Shown here in pieces: positions 34,480 through 42,732 of a stretch of DNA of 64,000 bases. Numbering within the stretch: position 1 is the stretch's first letter; every line of letters starts with the position of its first letter. This stretch comes from Megasphaera_A sueciensis (lineage in GTDB: Bacteria > Bacillota > Negativicutes > Veillonellales > Megasphaeraceae). The stretch covers positions 434,001-498,000 of the forward strand of contig NZ_CP116939.1 in assembly GCF_050219315.1 (NCBI RefSeq), written 5' to 3'. The position numbers and the translations under genes were made by a program. The notes below the pieces were generated by a model. It made no database searches. It was not told where the DNA came from and was given only the letters and a program-made list of their open reading frames with translations.

Positions 34480-36231
34480 ATGAAAATAGCATTATATGAT
34501 CCGGCGGAAACAGCAGCAACGAAATATCTATTTTTTACAGGCAAAGGTGGTGTGGGAAAAACTTCTATTGCCTGTGCTACTGCGGTATCATTGGCGGATG
34601 CAGGGAAAAAGATACTGCTTGTCAGTACGGATCCTGCCTCTAATCTTCAGGATGTATTCGGTATCCCGTTGAATGATGCGGGTGTTGCTATTGCGGATGT
34701 CCCACGTTTGGTTGTTGCCAATCTGGATCCGCTGACGGCTGCTGCGGAATACCGGGAATCAGTGATTGGTGCATATCGCGGAAAATTACCGGATTCTGCC
34801 ATTAAAAATGTAGAAGAGCAGCTATCTGGTTCTTGTACGGTGGAAATTGCAGCATTTAACGCATTTTCTGAATTTTTGACAAATGCGGAAAAAGCAGAAG
34901 AATTCGATCATATTATTTTTGATACGGCACCGACTGGACATACGCTCCGCATGCTCCAGCTTCCGTCTGCATGGAGCGGTTTTATCAGCGAAAGCAAACA
35001 TGGGGCTTCTTGCCTCGGACAACTGTCCGGTTTAGAGGATAAAAAAGAAATGTACAAGAAAGCGGTTCATACGTTGGCAGATAACCGTCTCACTACGATC
35101 ATCCTTGTTACCAGGCCGGAAACGGCACCGATACGGGAAGCACAGCGGGCTTCTCATGAACTGGAAGCATTAGAAATCCGTAATCAAGTGCTTGTAATAA
35201 ATGGTCTTTTGGAAACATATGATGCAAATGATACAGTTGAAACCGCTTTATTTAAAAAACAACAAGAGGCATTGCAGGAAATACCCCAGAGTTTAGTAAG
35301 ACAATCTGTCACGATGGTACCGTTGCGCGCGTATAATATTACTGGGTTGGATAATGTCAGACATCTGCTTTCCTATTCCGGACATACCCCTGTTGTGTCC
35401 ACTTTACAGCATTCAAATGCGTACACGCTTTCGGATGTAGTAGATGAAATTGAAGCGTCAAATAAAAAAGTAATCTTTACAATGGGGAAAGGCGGAGTCG
35501 GAAAGACGACAATCGCAGCGGCTATCGCTCTGGGACTGCATCGTAAAGGGAAAAAGGTGCGTCTTGCTACCACGGATCCGGCTGATCATTTAAACCTTGT
35601 CATGGGACAGGAAAAAGATATATCTGTCAGTCATATCAATGAAAAGGGCGAATTGAAGAAATATCAGGAAGAAGTACTTGCGAAAGCACGCCAGACTATG
35701 CCGGAGGATGATCTTGAATATGTCAAGGAAGATCTTAGGTCGCCGTGTACACAGGAAATCGCCGTATTTCGTGCATTTGCCGATATTGTTGCAAAGAGTC
35801 GGGACGAAATCGTTGTACTGGATACAGCACCGACAGGACATACGATCCTTTTACTGGAATCTACCCAAAATTACAATCAGCAGATAGAAAATTCCGGGGG
35901 AGCTGTATCGGATGCAGAAAAAGAATTGCTTCCCAGATTAAAAGATCCCAATGAAACCGAAGTTATTATTGTAACACTTGCAGAAACGACTCCGTTTTAT
36001 GAAGCAAAGCGATTATTGGATGATCTAAAGCGGGCAGGGCTTGCCGTAAAATGGTGGGTAATCAATGCCAGTTACTCAATGGCAGACACAAAAAGTGATT
36101 TTTTGAAGGCAAAAGCCGCAGCTGAATTGCAATGGATCCATGAAGTAGAAAACATATCCGATGGTCAATATGCGGTTATTCCATGGAAACCGTTTGAAGT
36201 AAAAGGTGAAAAATTGTTGGAATTGTTATAA
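34480..36231 (+). CDS. arsA: Arsenite-efflux ATPase ArsA
   Basis: 583 residues in two homologous halves, each with a deviant Walker A: FTGKGGVGKTS (20-29) and MGKGGVGKTT (from 336). Signature DTAPTGHT occurs in both halves. Metal-site cysteines appear in SGSCTVEIAAF, HGASCLGQL and RSPCTQEIAVF. ATG 34480 has AGGAGG well placed; the frame upstream overlaps arsD. ArsA classically drives ArsB. Here the only efflux pump in the operon is an Acr3-type carrier, so an ArsA-Acr3 partnership is inferred. Confidence 0.94.
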   Translation: MKIALYDPAETAATKYLFFTGKGGVGKTSIACATAVSLADAGKKILLVSTDPASNLQDVFGIPLNDAGVAIADVPRLVVANLDPLTAAAEYRESVIGAYRGKLPDSAIKNVEEQLSGSCTVEIAAFNAFSEFLTNAEKAEEFDHIIFDTAPTGHTLRMLQLPSAWSGFISESKHGASCLGQLSGLEDKKEMYKKAVHTLADNRLTTIILVTRPETAPIREAQRASHELEALEIRNQVLVINGLLETYDANDTVETALFKKQQEALQEIPQSLVRQSVTMVPLRAYNITGLDNVRHLLSYSGHTPVVSTLQHSNAYTLSDVVDEIEASNKKVIFTMGKGGVGKTTIAAAIALGLHRKGKKVRLATTDPADHLNLVMGQEKDISVSHINEKGELKKYQEEVLAKARQTMPEDDLEYVKEDLRSPCTQEIAVFRAFADIVAKSRDEIVVLDTAPTGHTILLLESTQNYNQQIENSGGAVSDAEKELLPRLKDPNETEVIIVTLAETTPFYEAKRLLDDLKRAGLAVKWWVINASYSMADTKSDFLKAKAAAELQWIHEVENISDGQYAVIPWKPFEVKGEKLLELL

Positions 36232-36352
36232 TCTCAATTCTAAATTAAATACTGTATCTATTATTAAACACAAGGATTTGTAGTGAAATAAATTTGATTT
36301 ATCACATAAACAATATTTTTACGTTGATTTAACAACATGAGGAGAAAATATT

Positions 36353-37639
36353 ATGAAAGATAATGAATTGCGAGAGGTTGTTCGTGAAAAATATGCTAAG
36401 GCAATAGTGGGTGCGAATCGTGTATGTTGCGGTGATTCATGCAGCAATGATTCTAAAAATACGATTACGGGCGGGTTATATTCAACAGAGGAGATACAAG
36501 GATTGCCGCAAGACATGATAGCTGCTTCTTTTGGTTGCGGCAATCCTACGGCATTAGGTTCCTTGCATGCTGGAGAAACTGTACTTGATTTGGGAAGCGG
36601 TGCTGGGCTGGATGTATTGCTTTCTGCACGTCGAATTGGTCCATCCGGTAAAGCATATGGACTTGATATGACAGATGAAATGTTGGCTGAAGCTAACGCT
36701 AATAAAAATAAGGCTAATATAGCCAATGCCGAGTTTTTAAAAGGATATATTGAAGAAATTCCTTTGCCGGATGGAGAAATAGATGCTGTTATTTCTAATT
36801 GTGTTATTAATTTGTCAGGAGATAAGGATCAAGTTTTTAGAGAAATATATCGAGTTCTCAAGCCGGGAGGACGCATAGCTGTATCTGATATTGTTATTAC
36901 AAAACCATTACCTGATACTATAAGACGTGATTTATTTTCATGGGCTGGGTGCATATCCGGTGCGTTATTACATACAGAATATGAAAAAAAATTAAAAGAG
37001 GCAGGGTTCGAAAACATTGAAGTTCGAACAACTCGAACGTATGATTTAACAGAACTATTTATGCAACAGCGAGTATCATCAAACATAACGAACGAAATTG
37101 AAGAATGGAATGGGGCATTGATTAGTGCATTTATTCGTGCAAAAAAACCTGCGCAATCTTTAGTAGAGGGGGCTGATTTCAATATTAAAATTGCTGAACA
37201 AAAAGATTTTCCACAAATATATAATTTGTTAGAGCATAGTGGATTACCTGTTAGTGGAGTCAGTGATGATACGGGAAAATATTATATTGCACAAGGTACT
37301 TCTATTATGGGAGTATTGGGTTTTGAAATTTACAATGATGTTGCTTTGTTGCGTTCATTGGCCGTTTGTCCTAAGTTTAAAAAATCAGGGATTGCCAGTA
37401 AATTAATACAGTATGTTCTAAATATATTGAGGGAACAAAGATGTAAAGGAGTTTACTTATTAACTAATACAGCGGAAACTTATTTAAGTAGATATGATTT
37501 TATCTCCATATCGCGTGATGCTGTACCAGTTGATATTTTAGAAACATCTTCTCTGGGAAATATATGTCCTAAAACTAGCACTTGTATGTATTTGAATTTG
37601 AGTAAGGAGAAAAAATACGATGGGAATACAAAAAAATAG
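36353..37639 (+). CDS. arsM: Arsenite methyltransferase fused to ArsN2-like N-acetyltransferase
   Basis: 428 residues. Residues 1 to about 270 are ArsM: SAM motif VLDLGSGAGLD and Cys30, Cys62, Cys150 and Cys200 (SFGCGNP, ISNCVIN, WAGCISG), the As(III)-binding set. Residues about 276-420 are a GNAT domain like ArsN2 (LLRSLAVCPKFKKSGIASKL, then YLLTNTAETYLSRYDF). Fusion of the two is uncommon. The methyltransferase makes methylarsenite and other products, and the acetyltransferase may act on an arsenic compound such as an arsinothricin-like analogue. RBS gaggag. It follows arsA by 121 bp and overlaps acr3 by 20 bp. Confidence 0.88.
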   Translation: MKDNELREVVREKYAKAIVGANRVCCGDSCSNDSKNTITGGLYSTEEIQGLPQDMIAASFGCGNPTALGSLHAGETVLDLGSGAGLDVLLSARRIGPSGKAYGLDMTDEMLAEANANKNKANIANAEFLKGYIEEIPLPDGEIDAVISNCVINLSGDKDQVFREIYRVLKPGGRIAVSDIVITKPLPDTIRRDLFSWAGCISGALLHTEYEKKLKEAGFENIEVRTTRTYDLTELFMQQRVSSNITNEIEEWNGALISAFIRAKKPAQSLVEGADFNIKIAEQKDFPQIYNLLEHSGLPVSGVSDDTGKYYIAQGTSIMGVLGFEIYNDVALLRSLAVCPKFKKSGIASKLIQYVLNILREQRCKGVYLLTNTAETYLSRYDFISISRDAVPVDILETSSLGNICPKTSTCMYLNLSKEKKYDGNTKK

Positions 37640-38681
37640 GTTATCTTTTTTAGATAGATTTCTTACACTGTGGATTTTTATTGCTATGGGATTAGGTGTA
37701 ACTTGTGGCTATTTATCTCCTAATTTAGCAGAATCATTAAGTGCTTTTAGTACAGGGACAATATCATGGCCCATTGCAATAGGTCTTATCGTTATGATGT
37801 ATCCACCGCTTGCTAAAGTTAAATATGAAGAAATTGGGAAAGTCATAAAAAATAAAAGAATATTTGTGTTTTCACTTTTTCAAAATTGGATTATAGGTCC
37901 TGTTTTAATGTTTATTTTGGCGGTATTATTTTTGGGCGATATGCCCGGATTTGCTATCGGATTAATTGTCATTGGATTGGCAAGGTGTATTGCAATGGTC
38001 ATTATATGGAATACACTTGCTAATGGGGATAATGAGTATTGTGCGGCGCTGGTAGCACTCAATTCTATTTTCCAAATTTTGTTATATGCGGTGTATATAT
38101 ATTTATTTGTGACACTTATTCCCGCATGGTTGGGCATGTCTTGGGGAGAGCAGAATATTACAATATCAATGATAGATGTAGCTAAAAGTGTGTTAATCTA
38201 TCTAGGAATCCCGTTCGTTGCAGGATTTTTTACAAGATTTGGACTTATACGAGCAAAAACACAAAAATGGTATGAACAAGTTTTTATACCTACAATTTCA
38301 CCGTTGGCTTTAATTGCGTTGTTGTATACCATTGTTATTATGTTTATGACCAAAGGTAGTGAAATTATTGATAATCCGATAAATGTTGTTCGTATAGCTA
38401 TCCCGCTTTTAATTTATTTTGTGATTATGTTTTTTTCTAGTTTTTATATATCATATAAAGCAAATTTTAAATATGAACAAACAGTCACTTTAGCATTTAC
38501 TGCTGCCAGTAATAATTTTGAATTAGCTATTGCAGTCACTGTGGCTGTGTTTGGTATTGCCTCTGATCAAGCTTTTGCGGCTGTAATTGGACCACTGATT
38601 GAAGTACCAGTTATGATTGGTTTAGTGAATGCAGCGACCTATTTAAAACGAAAATATTATAATATAAATGGAATCGAATAA
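37620..38681 (+). CDS. acr3: Arsenite efflux carrier Acr3
   Basis: 353 residues, ten hydrophobic helices, the Acr3 (BART superfamily) layout. MSFLDRFLTLWIFIAMGLGV-like start, and GLARCIAMVIIWNTLANGD containing the conserved Cys of Acr3. EYCAALVALNSIFQILLY and ASNNFELAIAVTVAVFG are further family blocks. It overlaps the preceding fusion gene, with aaggag inside it as RBS. Last gene of the ars operon, which has no arsC arsenate reductase. Confidence 0.93.
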   Translation: MGIQKNRLSFLDRFLTLWIFIAMGLGVTCGYLSPNLAESLSAFSTGTISWPIAIGLIVMMYPPLAKVKYEEIGKVIKNKRIFVFSLFQNWIIGPVLMFILAVLFLGDMPGFAIGLIVIGLARCIAMVIIWNTLANGDNEYCAALVALNSIFQILLYAVYIYLFVTLIPAWLGMSWGEQNITISMIDVAKSVLIYLGIPFVAGFFTRFGLIRAKTQKWYEQVFIPTISPLALIALLYTIVIMFMTKGSEIIDNPINVVRIAIPLLIYFVIMFFSSFYISYKANFKYEQTVTLAFTAASNNFELAIAVTVAVFGIASDQAFAAVIGPLIEVPVMIGLVNAATYLKRKYYNINGIE

Positions 38682-38878
38682 TTGAAGAAAAAATAAGAAA
38701 TACTATTTTAAGATAGGCAATGTTTGACCGTAAGATTTTTTATTGATCAATACATGAGAGCTTAATTGAATAATAAGAGTAGTAAAAAGCTGTTATACTA
38801 TATACAGTAGAATTATGTAAATACTACTACAAGTAATGAGTTTGCATAGGTCTATGATTCAATGTCTCTTTTCTGGAT

Positions 38879-38910
38879 AGCCGTCACTTGATGCAGTGGC
38901 GGCTTTTTAA
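38879..38910 (+). terminator. Rho-independent terminator
   Basis: agccgtcac / gtggcggct with an 8-nt loop, followed by TTTTTAA. Possibly the remnant of a gene lost between 38.7 and 38.9 kb; no ORF is visible there. Confidence 0.7.
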
Positions 38911-38969
38911 TTGGTAGTGTAAATTTAGTTGTTTTTGTGATATTATCTCTATAAAGAGGCGATATTTTA

Positions 38970-39959
38970 ATGACACGAGAACAAATGGATAATCTCGAAG
39001 CTTATGGAAATTTATCAGCAAAAATATTAAAAAACTGTATACGAGAATGTGAACGTATAGGAAAGATTTTCTTGGATGAATATAAAAATAGACAGAGCAA
39101 AACTGATCAGAAGTTAATTACAGAAGGTGATGCACTATTTCTTCATTTTTTTAAAGAATGGACAGATTTATTATATGGAGTACAAATTCTTTGTGGTAAT
39201 AATCTTCATCGTAATGCAATACCTACAGTGAGAACCATGTATGAAGTATTTTTACTAATGAATTATTTAATGGTTGATGAAGATGAAATAAATATTAAAG
39301 CAAAATGTTATTCCGTATTTTCTGTTTGGAAAGGAAGAAGAGATATTCAAAGAGGTAATCGGTACGCACAAGATCATCCCGATGTCGTAATAGATGTTTT
39401 ATATAATACTGAAGCTACTTATGAAAAAGTTAATCGACTTTTTGAACAGTTTTCGTCCAATGTAAGTACAAAATTGATAAAAGACACGATTGAAGAATTA
39501 AACAATGCTGCGAAAGATAAATTTTATGGTCCGTGGTATTTTGTTTTTGAATATTTAAAAGATCATAGAATTAAAAGGTACTCCTTGCGACAAATGAGTA
39601 TTATGTTAAATGAACGGCTAAATGGTGATTTGTTCTTTGATGATAGTCTTATGTTTATGTATGATCAATTATATGATTTTATGCCTCAATATATACATGG
39701 GGCGAGTTTTTTAGATATAGTAAATACAGATATTAGTGACAATTTTTTTTCTCCAACATGGTATTCTAAAAATGGGTTTTTATTGATTTCTTTAATACAA
39801 GTAATGTTTTTTGAAATAATCACAATAATATCAAGAAAATATTTTTATGGATCAGAAGGAGAATGGAACTCTATTGAAAAATTAGATATATCGGCTCTTG
39901 ATGAAAAACAACATAAAATTTTACAGAAGATATGTGAATTAGATAAGCAGTTGTCTTAA
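38970..39959 (+). CDS. DUF5677-like hypothetical protein
   Basis: 329 residues, helical, with no signal peptide. The arrangement ILCGNNLHRNAIPTVRTMYEVFLLMNYL (R...E in an amphipathic helix pair), followed by QYIHGASFLD, resembles DUF5677/DUF5677-like proteins often carried on islands and found near defence genes. No catalytic motif is known. RBS aagagg. The gene is AT-rich (about 31% GC by eye), unlike the neighbouring core genes, and opens the accessory region that ends at tRNA-Ser. Confidence 0.6.
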   Translation: MTREQMDNLEAYGNLSAKILKNCIRECERIGKIFLDEYKNRQSKTDQKLITEGDALFLHFFKEWTDLLYGVQILCGNNLHRNAIPTVRTMYEVFLLMNYLMVDEDEINIKAKCYSVFSVWKGRRDIQRGNRYAQDHPDVVIDVLYNTEATYEKVNRLFEQFSSNVSTKLIKDTIEELNNAAKDKFYGPWYFVFEYLKDHRIKRYSLRQMSIMLNERLNGDLFFDDSLMFMYDQLYDFMPQYIHGASFLDIVNTDISDNFFSPTWYSKNGFLLISLIQVMFFEIITIISRKYFYGSEGEWNSIEKLDISALDEKQHKILQKICELDKQLS

Positions 39960-39976
39960 ACTGTTTGTAAATTTAA

Positions 39977-40117
39977 AATAGTAAGCGGAATGATTGGGGT
40001 GATAAGCAGGAAACTGAGGTTACCGGTAAAGATGGCGGTCTCATCAATGTATGTAATATGAGTGATGAGGATGCTGATAAGCGTATTGCGGAATTAGAAT
40101 CAAAGAAAAAGCATTGA
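39977..40117 (+). pseudogene. Remnant of a phage terminase small subunit (C-terminal end)
   Basis: An open stretch without a start codon reads ...QETEVTGKDGGLINVCNMSD...RIAELE and ends at TGA 40115-40117. The pattern EVTGKDGG followed by an acidic RIxELE tail is typical of the C-termini of prophage terminase small subunits. The rest of the gene is missing. Confidence 0.55.
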
Positions 40118-40235
40118 TATTTTGATGATTATTGTATATTCATACATTAATATACCTAGTATAACGGGATTGATAACATAAAGTTGTCAGTTCCGTTTTG
40201 TGTTTATGCAAAATAATTACAAAGGAGAGTGAATT

Positions 40236-40406
40236 ATGACTAAAAAAAGCGAAATTGAAACAATAATATTTAATACAATGGACGAATTAAAATATATATC
40301 TATTGGGAAAATGGATTTAGCTGCGCTTGTAGTTGTCGTAGCATACAGGGCTTATGATAAAGGAAAAGCAGAAGGACTTCATCAAACAAAGATACTGCAA
40401 AATTAA
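40236..40406 (+). CDS. Small hypothetical protein (56 aa)
   Basis: A short gene with a strong RBS (aaaggag, 40221-40227, 8 nt before ATG). The product is MTKKSEIETIIFNTMDELKY..., helical, with a short hydrophobic patch (MDLAALVVVVAYRAYDKG) and no recognised domain. It lies between phage-like fragments and is probably a prophage-derived gene. Confidence 0.55.
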   Translation: MTKKSEIETIIFNTMDELKYISIGKMDLAALVVVVAYRAYDKGKAEGLHQTKILQN

Positions 40407-40572
40407 AACTCTCTTATTTTAACCATTTTTATTTATATTTCATATAGACAAAATATGGGGGAAAGTATTATATACCTTGTTTAGCGTGCTATAACTTAAA
40501 AATTTGATCAAGAGAGATAACCGAGGGAACTGATTGACATTGTTTCATTATAACAGCAGGAGGCAATAGGAC

Positions 40573-41061
40573 ATGGATCGTAGTAAAAATGTAGCGGTAA
40601 TAAAATACTATCTACAACACTATCAAGAGAAGATGACGTATATAGAAAACGTGAAGGCGGATATTGCTGATTATGAAGCCATGCTGTCACTAAATGCGGC
40701 ACCAAAAATTCCATCTATATCTTTTGCACCCGGAGGCAGTGGTAGTGATCTAAGTCAGCAAGAACAGGAATATTTCAAGAAAGAGAAAATTCCAAACAAG
40801 ATTGCTGCACTTCGGACAGAACTTGCGGAGAAAGAACCTATCATGAACCGACTAAATCGGTCACTAGAAGCATTGACAGAATCGGATCGAATGATTATTT
40901 GCAATAAATATATAAAAGAAATGTCGTGGAAAATGACAGCAGCCTGTGTGAATTGTTCAGAAGGATACTGCCGCAAGCGTAGTGAAAAGGTACTAGAAAT
41001 ATTGGCGGAGATGGTGTTTGGAACAGAAGATATTCCGGTGCAGACAGATTTTTTATTTTAA
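40573..41061 (+). CDS. Phage late-gene regulator, ArpU-like (sigma-like HTH)
   Basis: 162 residues. A coiled-coil N-terminal half (YYLQHYQEKMTYIENVKADIADYEAML) is followed by a sigma-70 region 4-like HTH (LEALTESDRMIICNKYIKEMSWK, then YCRKRSEKVLEILAEMV). This layout is that of ArpU/RinA-like late transcription regulators in Gram-positive prophages, which are normally followed by the terminase genes. AGGAGG lies 9 nt before the ATG. Its usual partners are gone, so it is probably an orphan of a decayed prophage. Confidence 0.65.
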   Translation: MDRSKNVAVIKYYLQHYQEKMTYIENVKADIADYEAMLSLNAAPKIPSISFAPGGSGSDLSQQEQEYFKKEKIPNKIAALRTELAEKEPIMNRLNRSLEALTESDRMIICNKYIKEMSWKMTAACVNCSEGYCRKRSEKVLEILAEMVFGTEDIPVQTDFLF

Positions 41062-41157
41062 AGTTGACTTATTTATTGTACGCAGTTATTATTTAATAAA
41101 TATAATATGAAAATTTATTATTGATAATTTTTTCTTTCGAAGAAAGAATGTGTTTTA

Positions 41158-41412
41158 ATGACTGGAATAGATGAGCATATGTTTGAGATGAAAAAATTAA
41201 ATGATGCATTAGATCAAAGAATAGCAGAATTAAAAAAAAGACAAGATGATTTGAATAGGGAATATGTAAAATTGTACAATGAAAATAATGGAGTATGTAC
41301 CCCGGAAATGGAAAAAATAATTTTTGAACTATTAGAAAATGATAAAAGTATTGAAGATGCTTGCAGAAGAATTGATAGTAAGTTCCACTATTTGGGAAAC
41401 ATATTGAAATAG
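41158..41412 (+). CDS. Small coiled-coil protein, unknown function
   Basis: 84 residues, strongly charged and helical (MKKLNDALDQRIAELKKRQDDLNREYVKL...). A long heptad-like region runs from about 10 to 45. The RBS is weak (gaaagaa). No family recognised. It lies in the accessory region and may be a phage or plasmid-type accessory gene. Confidence 0.45.
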   Translation: MTGIDEHMFEMKKLNDALDQRIAELKKRQDDLNREYVKLYNENNGVCTPEMEKIIFELLENDKSIEDACRRIDSKFHYLGNILK

Positions 41413-41626
41413 ATGGGAAACCATACAATAAAGAATAGCTTGTATTAAATATATTTGTGAATAACTTTTTTCTTGTAGCAGATTCGGACAGATTTATAGC
41501 AGAATTGTAGCAGGTTTGGACAAGAAATACATGTTATAATAGTAGTGCAGGAAAATAAGTATAGGCTAGTTAATTGGAAATATTTTATAGATTCTGCGTT
41601 TCTCTTATTATTAGGAGGGATATTAT

Positions 41627-41824
41627 ATGACATCATATCTAGAAAAGTATTTAAAAATTCGAGTAATTAGTAACAGAGCTTTACATGAAGGTATTTGTAA
41701 AGTACATGATTCTAAAATGAATTATATTACATTAGCTGAAAAAACAAAGAAAAAAACAGTATTTAAAGAATATAGGTATAATCTGAAAGATATTAGTGTT
41801 ATCAGTGTTAGCGATTGTAAATAA
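41627..41824 (+). CDS. Small hypothetical protein (65 aa)
   Basis: A basic, strand-rich protein (MTSYLEKYLKIRVISNRALHEGICKVHD...YNLKDISVISVSDCK). AGGAGG lies 8 nt before the ATG, a strong RBS, which supports a real gene. The strand pattern could be a small barrel (SH3/Sm-like), but this is a guess. No relatives in the window. Confidence 0.5.
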   Translation: MTSYLEKYLKIRVISNRALHEGICKVHDSKMNYITLAEKTKKKTVFKEYRYNLKDISVISVSDCK

Positions 41825-41943
41825 TATTCTAAGCACTGATTACATAATGATAGTGCAGAAAGTGAGTATTGGGGGGAATTATTCATTTTAATGAACGATA
41901 TCTTTTATTTTATATTTGTGGTATAGTGTAAATACAAGGGGTG

Positions 41944-42024
41944 ATGATTGAAACCAAACCGATTTCAAACATTTATCGAGTGCGGATATATGAAATAAAA
42001 CCCTTTAGGAGCTATAACATGTAA
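41944..42024 (+). CDS. Possible 26-residue leader peptide
   Basis: ATG 41944 to TAA 42022-42024 encodes MIETKPISNIYRVRIYEIKP followed by FRSYNM, with a regular alternation of basic and aromatic residues. AAGGGG lies only 2 nt from the ATG, so initiation efficiency is doubtful. It sits just before hairpins and a terminator, as a leader peptide would. Evidence is context only. Confidence 0.4.
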   Translation: MIETKPISNIYRVRIYEIKPFRSYNM

Positions 42025-42083
42025 CGTGATACAGAACGACCTTTTTGAAGGTGGGGACGGATAAACCTTCTACTATAGGAATT

Positions 42084-42116
42084 AAGAACACTCGCAGCTC
42101 GAGTGTTCTTTTATTA
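42084..42116 (+). terminator. Perfect-stem terminator before the 67-aa gene
   Basis: aagaacactcg (42084-42094), loop cagct, cgagtgttctt (42100-42110), then TTATTAT. The stem is 11 bp and perfect. Confidence 0.88.
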
Positions 42117-42156
42117 TATTGTTAATATGTTATATGGTATGAAGGAGGGATTTTTT

Positions 42157-42360
42157 ATGATAGATAAAACAAAATTAGAAAAATGCAGATATCATAGATG
42201 TGGACATTTTGAATTAGAAAATTACACTGAAAGTGATAAGCATTATGAAGGATTTGTAGATCCTAATAAATTAAATGAAATCTACGATGAAAAATATGAA
42301 CTAGTTCCTTCCGCGTCGTTTGAGATAGATCAAGAATACATTGATAAGTTTGATAAGTAA
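42157..42360 (+). CDS. Small acidic protein (67 aa), unknown function
   Basis: MIDKTKLEKCRYHRCGHFEL... is an acidic, Tyr-rich protein with a C9/C14-type pair near the start (CRYHRC) that could bind a metal. The start at ATG 42157 has aaggaggg as RBS; the longer frame to 42103 would overlap the terminator. The only gene downstream of the leader RNA at 41930-42116 and thus probably its regulated target. Confidence 0.55.
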   Translation: MIDKTKLEKCRYHRCGHFELENYTESDKHYEGFVDPNKLNEIYDEKYELVPSASFEIDQEYIDKFDK

Positions 42361-42732
42361 AAATTTAACAGCAATGATGTTATGATTCAAGAATTGGAAA
42401 AATGTATTTTTATATCAAGATGCAGTAATAAAAATAGGTAGTGTAAAATAGTTTGTGCTTTTGAAAAAAATCTGTAGAATGAAGATATGGAGGTCAAAAG
42501 CATGGGACTACTAACGAAAGAACAAATTCGGGAGCTCATTAAAGAGCGAAACATGAAGACAACCAGCGCGATATTTCGGCAATGCTTAAGGATCTATTCA
42601 GTGAAACTATGCAGGAAATGCTGGAAGCTGAAATGGATACCACTCTGGGTTATTGGGTTATGGTAAAAATGAAAACTCTGCCAAACAAACCGAAAATCGT
42701 CGTAACGGGCATAGCAAGAAGACGGTAGTCAG

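Larger units (their letters stand above)
41930..42116 (+). ncRNA. Candidate leader RNA with a 26-codon ORF and attenuator
   Basis: Downstream of a TATAGT -10-like box (41922-41927), the transcript would carry a 26-codon ORF (41944-42024), a hairpin accttt/aaggt (around 42040-42052), a second accttc (about 42066-42071) able to pair with the same gaaggt, then a perfect intrinsic terminator (42084-42116). A gene with a strong RBS follows. The mutually exclusive pairings suggest attenuation. I do not recognise the RNA family. Confidence 0.5.

Noticed and set aside
38914..38940. ggtagtgtaaatttag near 38.9 kb resembling the IS256-type end at 42437
   Set aside because: Only about 11 bases agree and no transposase remains there; it may be chance.
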